Shown: positions 63,903 to 64,000 of the stretch, one piece after another
How the letters are laid out: each line of letters begins with the position of its first letter
Position numbering within the stretch: position 1 is the stretch's first letter
Assembly: GCA_009823505.1 (NCBI GenBank)
Contig: VZQC01012376.1
Coordinates: 2,650,517-2,714,516 of the forward strand
Source: Rhizomys pruinosus
Taxonomy: Eukaryota > Chordata > Mammalia > Rodentia > Spalacidae
Length of the DNA: 64,000 bases
Reading direction: 5' to 3'
Notes under the pieces: model-generated
What the model was told of the DNA's origin: nothing
Databases searched by the model: none
What the model saw: only the letters and a program-made list of their open reading frames with translations
Program-made: the position numbers and the translations under genes

Positions 63903-64000
63903 AAGTCAGTGAGCCTGATGCTGTTTCCCGATGAGACCACACAGTGGACTGAGCATAAGACTGGGCTGCGATTCTGGAGTTTGAACAGCAAATCAAAGTA
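63903..64000 (-). repeat. right arm of the inverted repeat, cut by the window end
   Basis: AAGTCAGTGAGCCTGATGCT ... CAAATCAAAGTA. The match to the left arm is still continuing at base 64000, so the repeat may extend beyond the window. Confidence 0.9.

Overview
The window is rodent nuclear DNA, almost certainly from a muroid. The evidence is dense B1 (7SL-derived) and B2/B3-type (tRNA-derived) SINEs, ID and B4 SINEs, several rodent LINE-1 pieces, an IAP-like solo LTR and rodent MaLR-type LTRs, over a thin layer of ancient mammalian repeats (MIR, old LTRs). The species cannot be named from this. The B2-type copies fall into two forms, with and without an internal 17-bp duplication, and that may be lineage-diagnostic.

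I see no confident protein-coding gene, tRNA, rRNA or annotated ncRNA gene. Most open frames are shadows of SINEs, of LINE-1, or of tandem repeats. The one non-repeat frame that stands out is about 267 codons at 44318-45118 (+). It has an acceptor-like site upstream and a strong donor-like site inside its 3' end, so it is a candidate exon or lncRNA segment of unknown identity.

Layout. 1-9 kb: LINE-1 5'UTR/ORF1 on the minus strand, interrupted by a B2, then a nested B2 cluster. 10-15 kb: a twin-primed (inverted) LINE-1, a MaLR-type LTR, a degenerate 27-bp tandem array directly followed by a 145-bp inverted repeat of about 97% arm identity, then a LINE-1 ORF2 3' part carrying a B1. 15.9 kb: solo IAP-like LTR. 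16-25 kb: mostly unique sequence with two tiny retroposed insertions, a chimeric SINE and conserved-element candidates. 25-34.5 kb: SINEs and LTRs plus 19-bp, 28-bp and 44-bp minisatellites; the 44-bp array has 31 units and is open in all three minus-strand frames. 35-43.9 kb: SINEs, two MIRs, a 2.0-kb retroposed element with a 17-bp target duplication and poly(A) tail, and LINE-1 3' sequence. 44-54 kb: the candidate exon, short tandem repeats and SINEs. 54.6-57.9 kb: a 3.3-kb LINE-1 ORF2 on the minus strand, preceded by a duplicated segment containing the only N. 58-64 kb: SINEs, an LTR inserted within an older LTR, a 44-bp templated-looking duplication, and an inverted repeat that runs off the right edge.

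The elements do not form a gene system. What they record is insertion history: target-site duplications, nesting order and L1-machinery by-products. The best candidates for something undescribed are the 12.0-13.4 kb tandem-array/palindrome locus, the 38.2-40.3 kb retroposed element, the 44.3-45.1 kb open frame and the terminal inverted repeat at 63.5-64.0 kb.
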